Shown here: piece by piece, positions 8,233 through 17,293 of the stretch
Layout of the letters: each line of letters opens with the position of its first letter
Numbering within the stretch: the stretch's first letter is position 1
From: UBA7672 sp963718145
Lineage (GTDB): Bacteria > Pseudomonadota > Alphaproteobacteria > Caulobacterales > Hyphomonadaceae
Direction: 5' to 3'
Length of the DNA: 64,000 nucleotides
NCBI GenBank assembly: GCA_963718145.1
Contig: CAVQYJ010000010.1
Coordinates: forward strand, 1 to 64,000
Made by a program: the position numbers and the translations under genes
Notes under the pieces: generated by a model
Seen by the model: only the letters and a program-made list of their open reading frames with translations
Database searches by the model: none
Told to the model about the DNA's origin: nothing

Positions 8233-8712
8233 ATGAGCTCGTTCGACTTTTCCCCCCTTTACCGCACCGTTGTCGGCTTCGACCGGCTGGCCAGCATGAT
8301 CGACACTGCGACGCGCCTCGACGGCGCGCAGGGCTATCCTCCCTACAATATCGAGCAGTCGATCGAGGACGAGAACGCCTACGCCATTGAACTGGCGGTG
8401 GCGGGCTTCGCCGACGCCGACCTCGATATCGAGGTGAAGGAAGCCCAGCTGATCATCATCGGCAAGAAAGACGGCGCCGAAACGGAACGCAAATTCCTGC
8501 ACCGCGGCATCGCCGAACGCGGCTTCATCCGCCGCTTCCAGCTTGCCGATCACGTCGTCGTCAGCGGCGCCAATCTGAAGAACGGCCTGCTGCGTATAGA
8601 GCTGAAACGCGAGCTTCCGGAGGCGAAGAAACCCCGCAAGATCTCGATTGGCGACCAGGGCCCGCAGGTGATCGAGGGCGGACAGAAAGTCCGCACCGTC
8701 TCGGCCGCCTGA
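8233..8712 (+). CDS. Hsp20 family small heat-shock protein
   Basis: This is a cytoplasmic holdase chaperone of the IbpA type, 159 residues. The alpha-crystallin domain spans about residues 35-130. It opens PPYNIEQSIEDENAYAIE and includes VAGFADADLDIEV and NGLLRIELKRELPE, the last being the typical C-terminal strand. The I-x-I-like oligomerisation tail is in the KPRKISIGD segment. The start at 8233 has AAAGGA just upstream, and the leader looks like a thermosensor under a heat-shock promoter. A strong terminator follows. Confidence 0.95.
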   Translation: MSSFDFSPLYRTVVGFDRLASMIDTATRLDGAQGYPPYNIEQSIEDENAYAIELAVAGFADADLDIEVKEAQLIIIGKKDGAETERKFLHRGIAERGFIRRFQLADHVVVSGANLKNGLLRIELKRELPEAKKPRKISIGDQGPQVIEGGQKVRTVSAA

Positions 8713-8773
8713 GCAAGATAGGCATACGCACCGCCGTCCTCCTCCCCTGGGACGGCCTGGAGCGAGCCTGAAG

Positions 8774-8811
8774 AACGGCGCGTCCTTCCCCGGGGCGCGC
8801 CGTTTTCTTTT
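8774..8811 (+). terminator. Rho-independent terminator after hsp20
   Basis: AACGGCGCG (8774-8782) pairs perfectly with CGCGCCGTT (8796-8804) over a 13-base loop and runs into a T-rich tail. It separates hsp20 from the convergent rhomboid gene. Confidence 0.85.
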
Positions 8812-8826
8812 CCGAATGTTTGCGTA

Positions 8827-9456
8827 TCAGCCTGGAATGACGGCGGCGATGACCTGGTCCCAGGCGTTGCGGGCAACCTGTGGCCAGACGATGCAGACCA
8901 GCGCGAGGCCCATCAAGGCGCCGCCGAGGTGGGCGGAATGGCCGATGCCGTCGCGTACGCGGGTCGCCGAGGCCCAGGCCGACCAGCCGGTATAGAGCGC
9001 AGCGAAGAGGATGAAGGGCATCGGCAGAACGAAGAAGACCAGGATGGTCTGCAGCGGTGCGAACAGCGCGGCGGCGGCGGTGACGCCCGAGACGGCGCCC
9101 GACGCGCCGAGCGCGCGGTAGTTCATGTCGCGGAAGTGCTCCATGTAAGTCCACAGCGAGCCGGCGATCAGAGACGCGAAATAGATGCCGAGGAACGCCA
9201 CAGGTCCGACGAGGTATTCGAGGTAGGGCCCGAGGAAGAACAGCGCCAGCATGTTCATGAACAGGTGGAAGCCGTCGCCGTGGACGAAGCCAGACGTGAT
9301 CATCCGCTGGTACTGGTGACGGCGGCGGATCATGGCGACGTCGAACAGCGTCGCCGCGATGACGCGCTCGTTCTGAAAAGCGAACGAAGAGATCGCGATG
9401 TTGGCGATGAGCAGCGCCAGCGTTGCAGGCGAGGCCATCAACAGTTGAAAGTCCAT
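8827..9456 (-). CDS. rhomboid family intramembrane serine protease
   Basis: This inner-membrane protease cleaves transmembrane substrates within the bilayer. The 209-residue protein has about six hydrophobic segments. The catalytic serine is Ser119 in GASGAVSG and the catalytic histidine is in HSAHLGGALMG (about residue 176). The HLFMNM element of TM2, with the oxyanion-forming His and Asn, is present. There is no extra N-terminal domain, as in the simple bacterial class. Substrates cannot be told from the sequence. The nearest gene upstream on the same strand is the GST-like gene, 30 bases away, so the two may be co-transcribed. Confidence 0.95.
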   Translation of the reverse strand: MDFQLLMASPATLALLIANIAISSFAFQNERVIAATLFDVAMIRRRHQYQRMITSGFVHGDGFHLFMNMLALFFLGPYLEYLVGPVAFLGIYFASLIAGSLWTYMEHFRDMNYRALGASGAVSGVTAAAALFAPLQTILVFFVLPMPFILFAALYTGWSAWASATRVRDGIGHSAHLGGALMGLALVCIVWPQVARNAWDQVIAAVIPG

Positions 9457-9486
9457 CGCGGGCGTCTCCCGAAGCGGGCCTGGAAC

Positions 9487-10860
9487 TCAGTCTTCGGTAT
9501 CGCCGGCGTCGTGTGTGTCGTCGACGGTATCTGGGCCCGTATCCGGGGCAGCGTCGCGGCTGCCGTCCGTGGCGTCGCCGGAATCATCGGTCGCTTCGAC
9601 GCCGGTGTCGGCGCCGGACTGGCTCTCCCCGCCATCTTCACCCGAAGCGCCGTTCGCGGGCGCATCGCCGCCGCGGCCGCGGCGTCCCCGACGCCGGCGC
9701 TTGCGGCCCTTGCGGGCGCCCTCGCCTTCTCCGCGCGCTTCGGCGGTCTCGCCGCCTTCGCCGCTTGCCTCTCCCGAATCATCGCTGGCGTCATCGCCCG
9801 AAGCGTCCGGAGAGGACGGATCCGGCAGCGGGCGGGGCATGCGTTCGGGGCGCTGGTCGACGCGCGCCGGGCGCAGCAGGAAGACGGTAGCCCCCGTTTC
9901 GTCGGTGAAAGCTTTCAGCGTATCCAGGGTCTGGCCCGAGACGAATTTGCGGCGCAGCTCGCGGAAGGAGCGCGCGGCCGAGCGCAGCGGGGCGAGCGTG
10001 AACGCCTCCTTGCCGAGCGTGACGGTGAAGGTCTCGTTCCCGGCGAGCGAGTTCTCGAGATTCTCCGCCGCCCAGGGCAGAAAGAATCCGGCGAGGTCCT
10101 CGGCAAAGATCGGCGCGAGCGTGTCCCTCAGGTCATCGAGCGCTTCGAAGGGGCCCGACGCCTTTGCGTCGGACATGAACTCGCACCATTTGGCGACGAA
10201 TTCTCCGTCCTTCTCGATGATCTTGGCAGGGGTCGGATCCTTCATCATCTGGATCAGCTGGCCGGCGATAGCGAAGTCGGCGACGGACGGGCGCCCGCCG
10301 AAGATGAAGAGGTGCTTGCGCAGGTGGTCGTCGAGCAGCTTGACGAAGCGCTTGAAGGATTTCTCGACCGTGGCGCCAAGTTCGCCTTCGAGGCCCATGA
10401 CCTTCATCTGCGCGGTCATCACCTCGATGGCCTGGTCTTCGGCGGCCTTGCGGTCGTCCGGCTGGGTGGTGGTGTAATAATCCTCGATCGCGCGGGCGGC
10501 GGCGATGCGCTGGTCCTTCTTGCGGCCCCAGCGATAGTGGTAGACCGCCTTGGCGAGCCAGACATCGGCATATTCCTCCAGCACGCAGGCGAGGAAGGCG
10601 AGCGCGCCGTCGGCAGGCGTGACGCTGGGCTCGGGCGTGTCGGCCTCAAGCGCCTCCATGGTCGGGGTGGTGTCGTGGACGGCGAAGCCGGAGGCGGTGA
10701 CCAGCACCGGCAAGGTCGGGAACCGCGAAAAGGATTTGAGCTCCGCCTCGGTTGCATCCGTGCGCGCGATGAAGTCGAAGGGCACGGACTTGTACTTGAG
10801 ATAGGAGCGTAGTTTGGTCGAATAGGCCGACGTCTCGGCCCCGAACAGGCGATAGGACAT
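9487..10860 (-). CDS. glutathione S-transferase family protein with disordered basic-acidic tail
   Basis: The 457-residue protein begins with a thioredoxin-like GST fold (SYRLFGAETSAYSTKLRS, residues 1-80) and an alpha-helical GST C-terminal domain (to about residue 240, containing FIFGGRPSVADFAIAGQL, the usual N-capping region). A third region to about 330 is not recognised. The last 120 residues are low-complexity: Asp/Ser/Gly/Glu-rich with a central arginine block (RKGRKRRRRGRRGRGG). Such tails resemble those of RNase E or Rho in alphaproteobacteria and suggest nucleic-acid or protein scaffolding. The ATG at 10860 has GGAG six bases before it and is preferred to an upstream TTG. Confidence 0.85.
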   Translation of the reverse strand: MSYRLFGAETSAYSTKLRSYLKYKSVPFDFIARTDATEAELKSFSRFPTLPVLVTASGFAVHDTTPTMEALEADTPEPSVTPADGALAFLACVLEEYADVWLAKAVYHYRWGRKKDQRIAAARAIEDYYTTTQPDDRKAAEDQAIEVMTAQMKVMGLEGELGATVEKSFKRFVKLLDDHLRKHLFIFGGRPSVADFAIAGQLIQMMKDPTPAKIIEKDGEFVAKWCEFMSDAKASGPFEALDDLRDTLAPIFAEDLAGFFLPWAAENLENSLAGNETFTVTLGKEAFTLAPLRSAARSFRELRRKFVSGQTLDTLKAFTDETGATVFLLRPARVDQRPERMPRPLPDPSSPDASGDDASDDSGEASGEGGETAEARGEGEGARKGRKRRRRGRRGRGGDAPANGASGEDGGESQSGADTGVEATDDSGDATDGSRDAAPDTGPDTVDDTHDAGDTED

Positions 10861-11000
10861 ATCCAACTCCGGAAATCGGGGCGGAACCTACGCGGGAAGC
10901 CTGTCGGCCACAACCGGGGGGTTTGCGGGGGAATTCGCCGCTTTTGCGCTCACCGCGGTGTTCGATCCGGGCCTGGGATATCTCGACACAAGTTTAGACA

Positions 11001-11019
11001 CCGGCAGCATACTTGCCGG
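11001..11019. promoter_or_regulatory. dyad in the GST-DUF3500 divergent region
   Basis: CCGGCA (11001-11006) and TGCCGG (11014-11019) with a 7-base spacer lie in the 243-base divergent gap. It is a possible operator or hairpin of the DUF3500 leader. No other support was found. Confidence 0.25.
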
Positions 11020-11103
11020 CGGAGGCAATGGTACGATCTCAATGACTGGGCGTCCCGTCGGGGGTGATCCCAGGCGATGCTCGAACGGAACGAGGGATCT
11101 TGC

Positions 11104-12249
11104 ATGTCGATCAGGTCTGGCGCGGTCTCGATCCTTGCCGCCATCACAGCAGCCGCGGCCTGCACGATTGCCGAGGCGCCGCAGGGCGTAGCCCAAGGTG
11201 CTAGCCGCGCGGGCGGTCAGAGCGCCGCGCCGGCCGACGCTCAGACGCGCAAGGTCGTGGACGCAGCGAACGCCTTCATCGCCTCACTCGACGCAACACA
11301 GAAGCAGGCGGCGCAGTTCGCGTTCAACGATTCAGCGCAGCGGGCGCGCTGGTCGAACTTTCCCGTGAGCATCGTGCCGCGAGCCGGCGTAAGCTGGGGC
11401 GCCCTCAACGCGACGCAGCGCGCCGCGCTGATGGGGCTGCTCGGCGCCGTCCTCAGCCCCGAAGGCGTGAAGATGGTGCGCGAGCAGATGGATGCCGACG
11501 AGGAGCTGAAGAACAATCAGCGCGCCGGGCCAGGCGGCGGACAGGGTGCGGGCAGCCCTCCCGCTGGCGGCGGCCGCGGCGGACGGCCTCCAGGGGGAGG
11601 CCTCATGTTCGGAAGCGACCTCTACTATGTGGCGTTCCTTGGCCCGCCTTCACTGACCTCGCCGTGGATGCTGCAATTCGGCGGGCATCATCTGGCCATC
11701 AACGCGACGGTCGTCGGCCCCAACATCACAATCGCGCCGAGCCTGACCGGCGGCCAGCCGGTCAAATTCACCAAGGACGGCAAGCCCATCTATATCGTCG
11801 AGAAGGAAGTGAAGCAGGCTGCGGCCATGCTGAGCGGCCTCACGCCAGACCAGCGCAACAAGGCCGTCATCAGCACGCGAGGCATCGACCTGGTGCTGGG
11901 GCCCGGACATGACGGACAGACGCTGCAGCCCGAGGGCCTGCCGGCCAGCGAGATGACACAGGCGCAGAAGGACCAGTTCCTCGCGCTGATCGAGGCGCGG
12001 CTGGGCATCTTCAACGCCGACGACCTTGCCGTGATCATGGCGGACGTGCGGAAGAACCTGAACCAGACCTCTTTCGCCTGGTACGGCCCGACGGGAGATG
12101 CGGGCTCGGCCTATTTCCGCGCAACCGGGCCGACCATTGTGCTGGAGTTCTCCCCGCAGAGCCTGGGCGGCGACGCCAGCAACCACCTTCACAACATGTA
12201 CCGTCATCCAGGCAACGACTATGGCGCGGCCTGGACGCCGCTCAAATGA
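11104..12249 (+). CDS. DUF3500 domain-containing secreted protein
   Basis: The 381-residue product has an N-terminal export signal (SGAVSILAAITAAAAC; the Cys near residue 20 could make it a lipoprotein) followed by the DUF3500 domain. The domain is recognised from ATQKQAAQFAFND, WSNFPV, the QFGGHHLAIN core and the C-terminal HNMYRHPGNDYG. A Gly/Pro-rich linker sits around residues 140-165. Function is unknown. The start at 11104 is supported by GAGGGA. An EF-hand-like secreted protein follows after nine bases, a pairing suggesting joint function, possibly in metal handling (inference). Confidence 0.87.
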   Translation: MSIRSGAVSILAAITAAAACTIAEAPQGVAQGASRAGGQSAAPADAQTRKVVDAANAFIASLDATQKQAAQFAFNDSAQRARWSNFPVSIVPRAGVSWGALNATQRAALMGLLGAVLSPEGVKMVREQMDADEELKNNQRAGPGGGQGAGSPPAGGGRGGRPPGGGLMFGSDLYYVAFLGPPSLTSPWMLQFGGHHLAINATVVGPNITIAPSLTGGQPVKFTKDGKPIYIVEKEVKQAAAMLSGLTPDQRNKAVISTRGIDLVLGPGHDGQTLQPEGLPASEMTQAQKDQFLALIEARLGIFNADDLAVIMADVRKNLNQTSFAWYGPTGDAGSAYFRATGPTIVLEFSPQSLGGDASNHLHNMYRHPGNDYGAAWTPLK

Positions 12250-12258
12250 GGGCCTGAC

Positions 12259-12795
12259 GTGCGAAGGATGGCGTGGCTGGCGCTCGCCCTGCTCTCGGCC
12301 CCGGCGGCGGCGCATCCTCTCGACGAGATCGTGCAGGGCGCCTACCTGACCGTGACCCCCGGCCAGATCCTGCTGGAGCTTGACCTCGCGCCCGGGCCGC
12401 TGGTGGCGGACGTGGTGCTGAAAGCTCTGGATGCGAACGGCGACCGGAGCATCAGCGAGGAGGAGGCGCAGGCCTATGCCGGGCGCGTGCTCGACCAGTC
12501 TACGCTGACGATCGATGGGGTGGAGGCGCGGTGGCGCCTGCAGGCGGTGGTCGCGCCGCCCTATGGCAACATCGAGACGGCCGGGGACGTGATCAAGATC
12601 TTCGCCGTCGCCAGCCAGGTCGACCGGGTGGGCGGGCGTACGATGGCGTACGACAACCGCTATGCGCCGGTGAAGAGCCAGTGCATCGCCAATGTCTTCC
12701 TGGTCAGGGCGCAAGGCTGGCGCTACGAGGTCACCACACAGTCGCGCAGCGATGACGGGCGGCAGCTCATGGTCAGCTACACGTCCGCTCGCTAG
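12259..12795 (+). CDS. secreted protein with one EF-hand-like calcium loop
   Basis: The 178-residue product has a cleavable signal (ALALLSAPAAAHP) and an EF-hand-like loop, DANGDRSISEEE (about residues 56-67), with the acidic residues at positions 1, 3, 5 and 12. The mature N-terminus HPLDEIVQGAYLTV is typical of periplasmic proteins found beside metal-handling genes. The GTG start at 12259 has GAGGG six bases upstream, overlapping the stop region of the DUF3500 gene, so translation is probably coupled. A second in-frame ATG at 12268 is possible. Calcium binding is inferred from the loop only. Confidence 0.75.
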   Translation: MRRMAWLALALLSAPAAAHPLDEIVQGAYLTVTPGQILLELDLAPGPLVADVVLKALDANGDRSISEEEAQAYAGRVLDQSTLTIDGVEARWRLQAVVAPPYGNIETAGDVIKIFAVASQVDRVGGRTMAYDNRYAPVKSQCIANVFLVRAQGWRYEVTTQSRSDDGRQLMVSYTSAR

Positions 12796-12916
12796 CAAGG
12801 CCACAGGCAGGCCATGAGGCCGCCATTTGCGTGGGCGGAGCGAAGCGGCTATCCACCCCGCACGATTGATCGGCTTCCACCCGGCTTCGCATGGCCGGCA
12901 GTCTCCGGGACACGCG

Positions 12917-13972
12917 ATGCGCATTCTTCATGTCATGGCCGGCGCCAAGGAAGGCGGGGCCGAGAACATCATGCTGGAATCGGTGCTGGCGCTGTCGCAG
13001 GCGGGCCTCGACCAGGCCGTCGTCACGCGCGCCGACAACGAATTCCGCCTCGGCAAGTTCAACGCGGCGGGCATGCGCACGGCGACGGCGGACTTCAACC
13101 GGCTGTGGCCCTTCCCGACCAACGCCGTGCTCGCCCGCATGCTGCGCGAGTTCAAACCGGACGTGGTCGAATACTGGATGGGCCGCGCCGGGCAGTTCGC
13201 GCCAAAGGCCTGGAGGCCAAGATCAGTCGGCTGGTATGGCGGCTATTACAAGCTCGAACGCTTCACCAACTGCGAGTGGCATGTCGGGCTGACGAAGGAC
13301 CTTCTGCGCCACATCCGCGAGCAGGGCGTGGCCGAAAACCGTTCTGCCATCATCCACACCTATGCGGACTTTGCTGGCGCGCCGCCCGCGGACCGCGCCG
13401 CCCTCAACACGCCGAAGGATGCGCCGGTGGCGTTGGCTCTTGCACGACTGCATGTGAAGAAGGGTCTCGATACGCTGCTGGATGCCACAGCGAAAGTGCC
13501 GGGACTCTACGTCTGGATCGCGGGCGAGGGTCCGATCGAGGCCGAACTCAAGGCGCAGTGCACGAGACTGGGGCTGGATGACCGCGTGCGCTTCCTCGGC
13601 TGGCGCAATGACCGCGGCGCGCTGCTGGCCGCATCGACCCTTGTCGCCTTCCCGTCCCGCTATGAACCCTTCGGCACGGTGACGGTGGACGCATGGGCGG
13701 CCTCGCGGCCACTTGTCGCCGCGGATGCCATCGGACCTGCGGCCTATGTGCAGGACGGGGTCAACGGCCTCCTGATCCCCAAGGACAATGTCGATGCGCT
13801 CGCAACCGCTATGTCGCGCGTCATCAACGAGGCGGGTCTGGCGGAAAAGCTGGTCGCGGGCGGGCGGGCCTCGTACGAAGCCCAGTTCACGCGCGAGGCG
13901 TTTGTGCGCGACAGCAAGGCATTTTATGCGCGGGTGATCGCCGAAACCCCGCAATTCAAGGGTCCGGCCTGA
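12917..13972 (+). CDS. glycosyltransferase family 4 protein
   Basis: This is a retaining GT-B glycosyltransferase of 351 residues. The N-terminal Rossmann domain starts MRILHVMAGAKEGGAENIML. The C-terminal donor domain has ALARLHVKKGLDTLLDA, WIAGEGP, VRFLGWRND and the E-x7-E-like PSRYEPFGTVTVDAWAA. It probably transfers a sugar to an envelope polysaccharide or lipid; donor and acceptor are unknown. The ATG at 12917 is chosen because homology begins there, although the frame is open about 90 bases further upstream. It converges with the TIR gene, 31 bases away. Confidence 0.92.
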   Translation: MRILHVMAGAKEGGAENIMLESVLALSQAGLDQAVVTRADNEFRLGKFNAAGMRTATADFNRLWPFPTNAVLARMLREFKPDVVEYWMGRAGQFAPKAWRPRSVGWYGGYYKLERFTNCEWHVGLTKDLLRHIREQGVAENRSAIIHTYADFAGAPPADRAALNTPKDAPVALALARLHVKKGLDTLLDATAKVPGLYVWIAGEGPIEAELKAQCTRLGLDDRVRFLGWRNDRGALLAASTLVAFPSRYEPFGTVTVDAWAASRPLVAADAIGPAAYVQDGVNGLLIPKDNVDALATAMSRVINEAGLAEKLVAGGRASYEAQFTREAFVRDSKAFYARVIAETPQFKGPA

Positions 13973-14003
13973 ACCTCTGCGCGGTGACAGCGCGGCCGAG
14001 CGC

Positions 14004-16385
14004 CTATCTGGCGGTTGCGATCATCGCATCGGGCACGCCGGCGCGGCGGCAGCTTGTGATGCGGGCGGGCGAGACGTCGCCGGCGGCGTTGATCTCGCCG
14101 CACTTGTAATCGCGCGAAAGCTTGCCGAGCACGGCGACATCCACGCGTCTCAGCCATTGCGCCCAGCCTTCCGGCCCCGCAGCGAGCCCGCGCCAGTCGC
14201 AAGGATTCCACGGACGTCCGACAAGGATCGCATGCACCTGCCGGTCGTCGGCATTTTCGGGCGCCGACTCGACCCGCGTCGCGGGAGAGAAAGGCAGGAG
14301 CGTATCTGCATTGGTGGCGCACACGCTCCGCCGCAGGGCCGCACCGCCGAGCGCGCGGCCGGACGCGTCGAGCGCAGGCGATGGCGCGGCGGCGTCATAG
14401 AGCAGCGCGGCCCCTGCCTCGGTCCGGAGAGCGATGACTCCATTGGGCGCATGGGCGAAGCCGCCGAACGACCCCTGCCGCCTGAGTTCCCCGAGCGAAC
14501 GGATCCCGCCCTCGCCCCTGAGGTCGACCCGCAGCGCCGTGCCGTCGGGGCGTTGGCCGAACAGGAAGGATCCGTCATCCGTCACGTGCAGGAAATCGAG
14601 CGGACCAAGATTGCCCAGCGGCTTCTGCGCCTGTGTGCCGACGTCGTAGCGCACCGCCGACCCGTCCGGCGCGACCACCACGATTGTCCTGCCATCCATG
14701 GATGGCATCCAGCGATCGCCGGGAAAATCGAGTACGGTGTCGCCTGTCGCCAGATTGTCGACCGTGAGCCGGCCCAACCCCCAGCTCATGGCGTAGTCCC
14801 CGTCCGCGACGGCGTTTGCGACCGTCTGCCGTCGCAGGGGCAGCGTCCGGCGCTGCCCGGTCCTGAGATTGATCACTTCATGTGCGCCGGTCGCGCCGCG
14901 GCCGGTCAGCACCGCGCCGGTTGCGGATATCTGGCTGCCTGTGGGGTTGGGCGGCGGAACAACGGGCTGGGGGTCGGCGCCGCTGCCCACGTCGAGGAAG
15001 ACCGCCGACCCATCCGGGCGATAGGCGACCAGCGCGTCTCCGCTGCTGGAGAGATCGAAGCTTGTCGTCGGCCCGAGACTGCGCGGCGCCTCGCTGCGCG
15101 CCAGGTCGCGCACGGTGAGCACGCCCTCTGGCGTGCGTGTGGCCAGGGTCCAGCCGTCAACGGCAAGATGAACGCCTCCGAGAGACTCGACTTCCCCAAG
15201 CGGAATGGCGCGGCCTGTGGCCGTCTCGTAGAGCATGGCCGTATCGGGAGTGGTGGAGCGGACGTCGATGACAAGCCATTTGCCGTCTGGCGTCAGGTAT
15301 GGACTTCCAAGCCGCCCGACATTGCCGAGGGGCCTCGGATCGCCGCCGCCGGCGACATCGTACACACGCCCATCGCCAAGAGCATCGATGGTCGCCAGAA
15401 CGGCGCCGTCCGCCGAAACAACGAATTTGTCGATGCGTCCGATCATGCGGTCAGGCGCGCGGCCCGCGACGTCGATGATGGTGGCGACATCGCCCTTGTC
15501 CAGCGTGACCAGGAGTGAGCCATCCGGCGTGAGCTTGAACTCCTTCAGCGAACCAAGATCGCGCAGACGCTTCACCGATCCTGCCCGCGTCAGCACATCA
15601 TCTGCGCGCGCGCCGTGCGCGGGGACGAGCGCGCTGTCCTCGGCGACGCCCGCTATCGCGAAGGCCGCGGCGTCCGTCTCGCGGTCGCCTCCCCTCACCT
15701 GTTCGGGATAGGCCGACAGCGCTCCGCGCCATGCACTCGCATCGAGCCAGGCGGCGCCATAGCTGAGCCCTGAAGCGAGGGTGATGGCGCCGGCCGCAAC
15801 CTGCAGCGCCTGCGCCCGTCTCCGCTTGCGGTCTCGGTCCTGCAGGGCGCCGGCGTTGACGCCGATGAGACCGGCCACGATCTTGAGCCAGGCATTGCGG
15901 AACCCGTCTCTGCCCCGCCGCGCATCGGCCGCCAGCGGCTCGAACGATCCTTCCGCGCTGAGCGCATCGCCGCGGAAGGCGGGTGGGAAGCAGGACGCGG
16001 TGGCGTCGGCGCCGGAGGCGTCGGTCAGCGGCGCCGTGTCGGCGATAATGGCGAAGATTCGCCCCCGCCGGCCCAGCGCCAGGAAGCTTTCGATCTCCTT
16101 GTTGACCCACGGGCTCGCCGCGGCATGGGGCGAGCACACGATGATGAGGGAGTTGGACGCCTTGAGCGAGGCCTCGATGGCGGCGCCGAGTTCGCCGGAC
16201 GGCAGCTCCTCGCGGTCGCGGAACACCGGGAACAGCCGGTTGCGCTTGCCCTGGCCAATCAGGTCGAACGCGCCGAGCTGGGTCGGGATGCGATAGCTTT
16301 CGAGAGCGCGGTGGAGACGCCGGGCGAAAGCGGCATCCCGGCTGGAATAGCTGATGAAGGCCGCAAAGCGGTACAGCTCGGACAT
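14004..16385 (-). CDS. TIR domain / beta-propeller repeat protein
   Basis: The 793-residue protein opens with a TIR domain (residues 1-150; FAAFISYSSRDAAFARRL, box-2-like VFRDREELPSG). SPWVNKEIESF holds Glu97 at the position of the catalytic glutamate in NADase TIRs. A predicted membrane helix (about residues 190-215, AAGAITLASGLSYGAAWL) follows. Then come seven or eight repeats of about 45 residues of the form LTPDGSLLVTLDxG...DVAG, a WD40-like propeller. A Cys-containing C-terminal cap (WNPCDWRGLAAGPEGWAQW) ends it. TIR-propeller proteins are seen in bacteria as candidate NAD-depleting defence or signalling proteins. The role here is inferred. It is separate from its neighbours. Confidence 0.85.
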   Translation of the reverse strand: MSELYRFAAFISYSSRDAAFARRLHRALESYRIPTQLGAFDLIGQGKRNRLFPVFRDREELPSGELGAAIEASLKASNSLIIVCSPHAAASPWVNKEIESFLALGRRGRIFAIIADTAPLTDASGADATASCFPPAFRGDALSAEGSFEPLAADARRGRDGFRNAWLKIVAGLIGVNAGALQDRDRKRRRAQALQVAAGAITLASGLSYGAAWLDASAWRGALSAYPEQVRGGDRETDAAAFAIAGVAEDSALVPAHGARADDVLTRAGSVKRLRDLGSLKEFKLTPDGSLLVTLDKGDVATIIDVAGRAPDRMIGRIDKFVVSADGAVLATIDALGDGRVYDVAGGGDPRPLGNVGRLGSPYLTPDGKWLVIDVRSTTPDTAMLYETATGRAIPLGEVESLGGVHLAVDGWTLATRTPEGVLTVRDLARSEAPRSLGPTTSFDLSSSGDALVAYRPDGSAVFLDVGSGADPQPVVPPPNPTGSQISATGAVLTGRGATGAHEVINLRTGQRRTLPLRRQTVANAVADGDYAMSWGLGRLTVDNLATGDTVLDFPGDRWMPSMDGRTIVVVAPDGSAVRYDVGTQAQKPLGNLGPLDFLHVTDDGSFLFGQRPDGTALRVDLRGEGGIRSLGELRRQGSFGGFAHAPNGVIALRTEAGAALLYDAAAPSPALDASGRALGGAALRRSVCATNADTLLPFSPATRVESAPENADDRQVHAILVGRPWNPCDWRGLAAGPEGWAQWLRRVDVAVLGKLSRDYKCGEINAAGDVSPARITSCRRAGVPDAMIATAR

Positions 16386-16462
16386 GCGTCACCCCGACGG
16401 CCGAACCTAGACCATCGGGGCGACCGTTGGCAAAGCGCGCGCTGCGCTTTGCGCTGGAGACC

Positions 16463-17223
16463 CTACTTTGCCTGGGTCTCCTGTGTGTCACGCGGCGCGC
16501 CGATCTTCGGGAGCAGCATGCCGGTGGTGGAGCGATACCGGCGATAACGGTCGCCGAAATAAGCCACCAGGTCGCGCTCCTCGAGGAAGATGCCGATGAA
16601 GATGTAGCCGGTCGTGGCGATCGCGAAGAACAGATGGCCGAGACTCATCTGGGCGCCGCCCAGAAGGCCAGGATGAAGCCGGCATAGAGCGGATGGCGGA
16701 TCCAGCGATAGAACAGCGGCGTTACGAACTGCTGCTCGCCAGCGGAATTGAAGCCCAGCATGCGCGTGAAACCCTGGCTCAGCCCGAACAGGTGGAAATG
16801 GCTGATCAGGAACGTGCTGGCCAGCACCAGCGCCCACCCTGCCCAGGAGATCACGGTGATCGCCGTGGCGATGGCGGCGGCGTCGACCGACCACACCAGC
16901 TGCGGAATGGGCCGCCACTGCCAGAGCAGTAGGGCAAGCGCGAGGCTGGCGAACAGCACATAGGTGCTGCGCTCGATCTCCGCCGGCACGATGCGCGTCC
17001 AGGCTTTCTTGAACGCAGGCCGCGCCATGACCGAATGCTGGACCGCGAAAACCCCCAGCAATCCGGTGTTGATCAGGATCGAGGACAGGAGGTCGCCTGC
17101 CTCGCCTGAGTTGATCGTCTTGGGAACAAGGATGCCCTCCACGAAGCCGATCGCGTAGAGGAAGGTGACGAGGAAGAACGCGTACATAGCTGTGCTGTAC
17201 AGCGCCGCGAGGACACCGCGCAT
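16463..17223 (-). pseudogene. MddA-like methanethiol S-methyltransferase, frameshifted
   Basis: This is a membrane methyltransferase of the NnrU/isoprenylcysteine-carboxyl-methyltransferase type, most like MddA, which methylates methanethiol to dimethyl sulfide. The first frame carries about five membrane helices, LGVFAVQHSVMARP and FYRWIRHPLYAGFILAFW, then stops at 16645. The next frame resumes with MSLGHLFFAIATTGYIF and LEERDLVAYFGDRYRRYR, the SAM-pocket end of the family. Restoring one C in the CCC run at 16651-16653 joins them into 253 residues. The ATG at 17223 has GGAG six bases before it. The break may be a sequencing error. Substrate assignment rests on family resemblance. Confidence 0.75.
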
Positions 17224-17293
17224 GGGCCACTCCATTCTTGATTTCGGTTGTGGGCGCGCCGGAGTGTCCGGACGCGCCGGGTTGTGTGCGGAC

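Noticed and set aside
8929..10812. 627-codon plus-strand frame antisense to the rhomboid and GST genes
   Set aside because: Composition is that of a reverse-complement shadow and no domain is recognisable.
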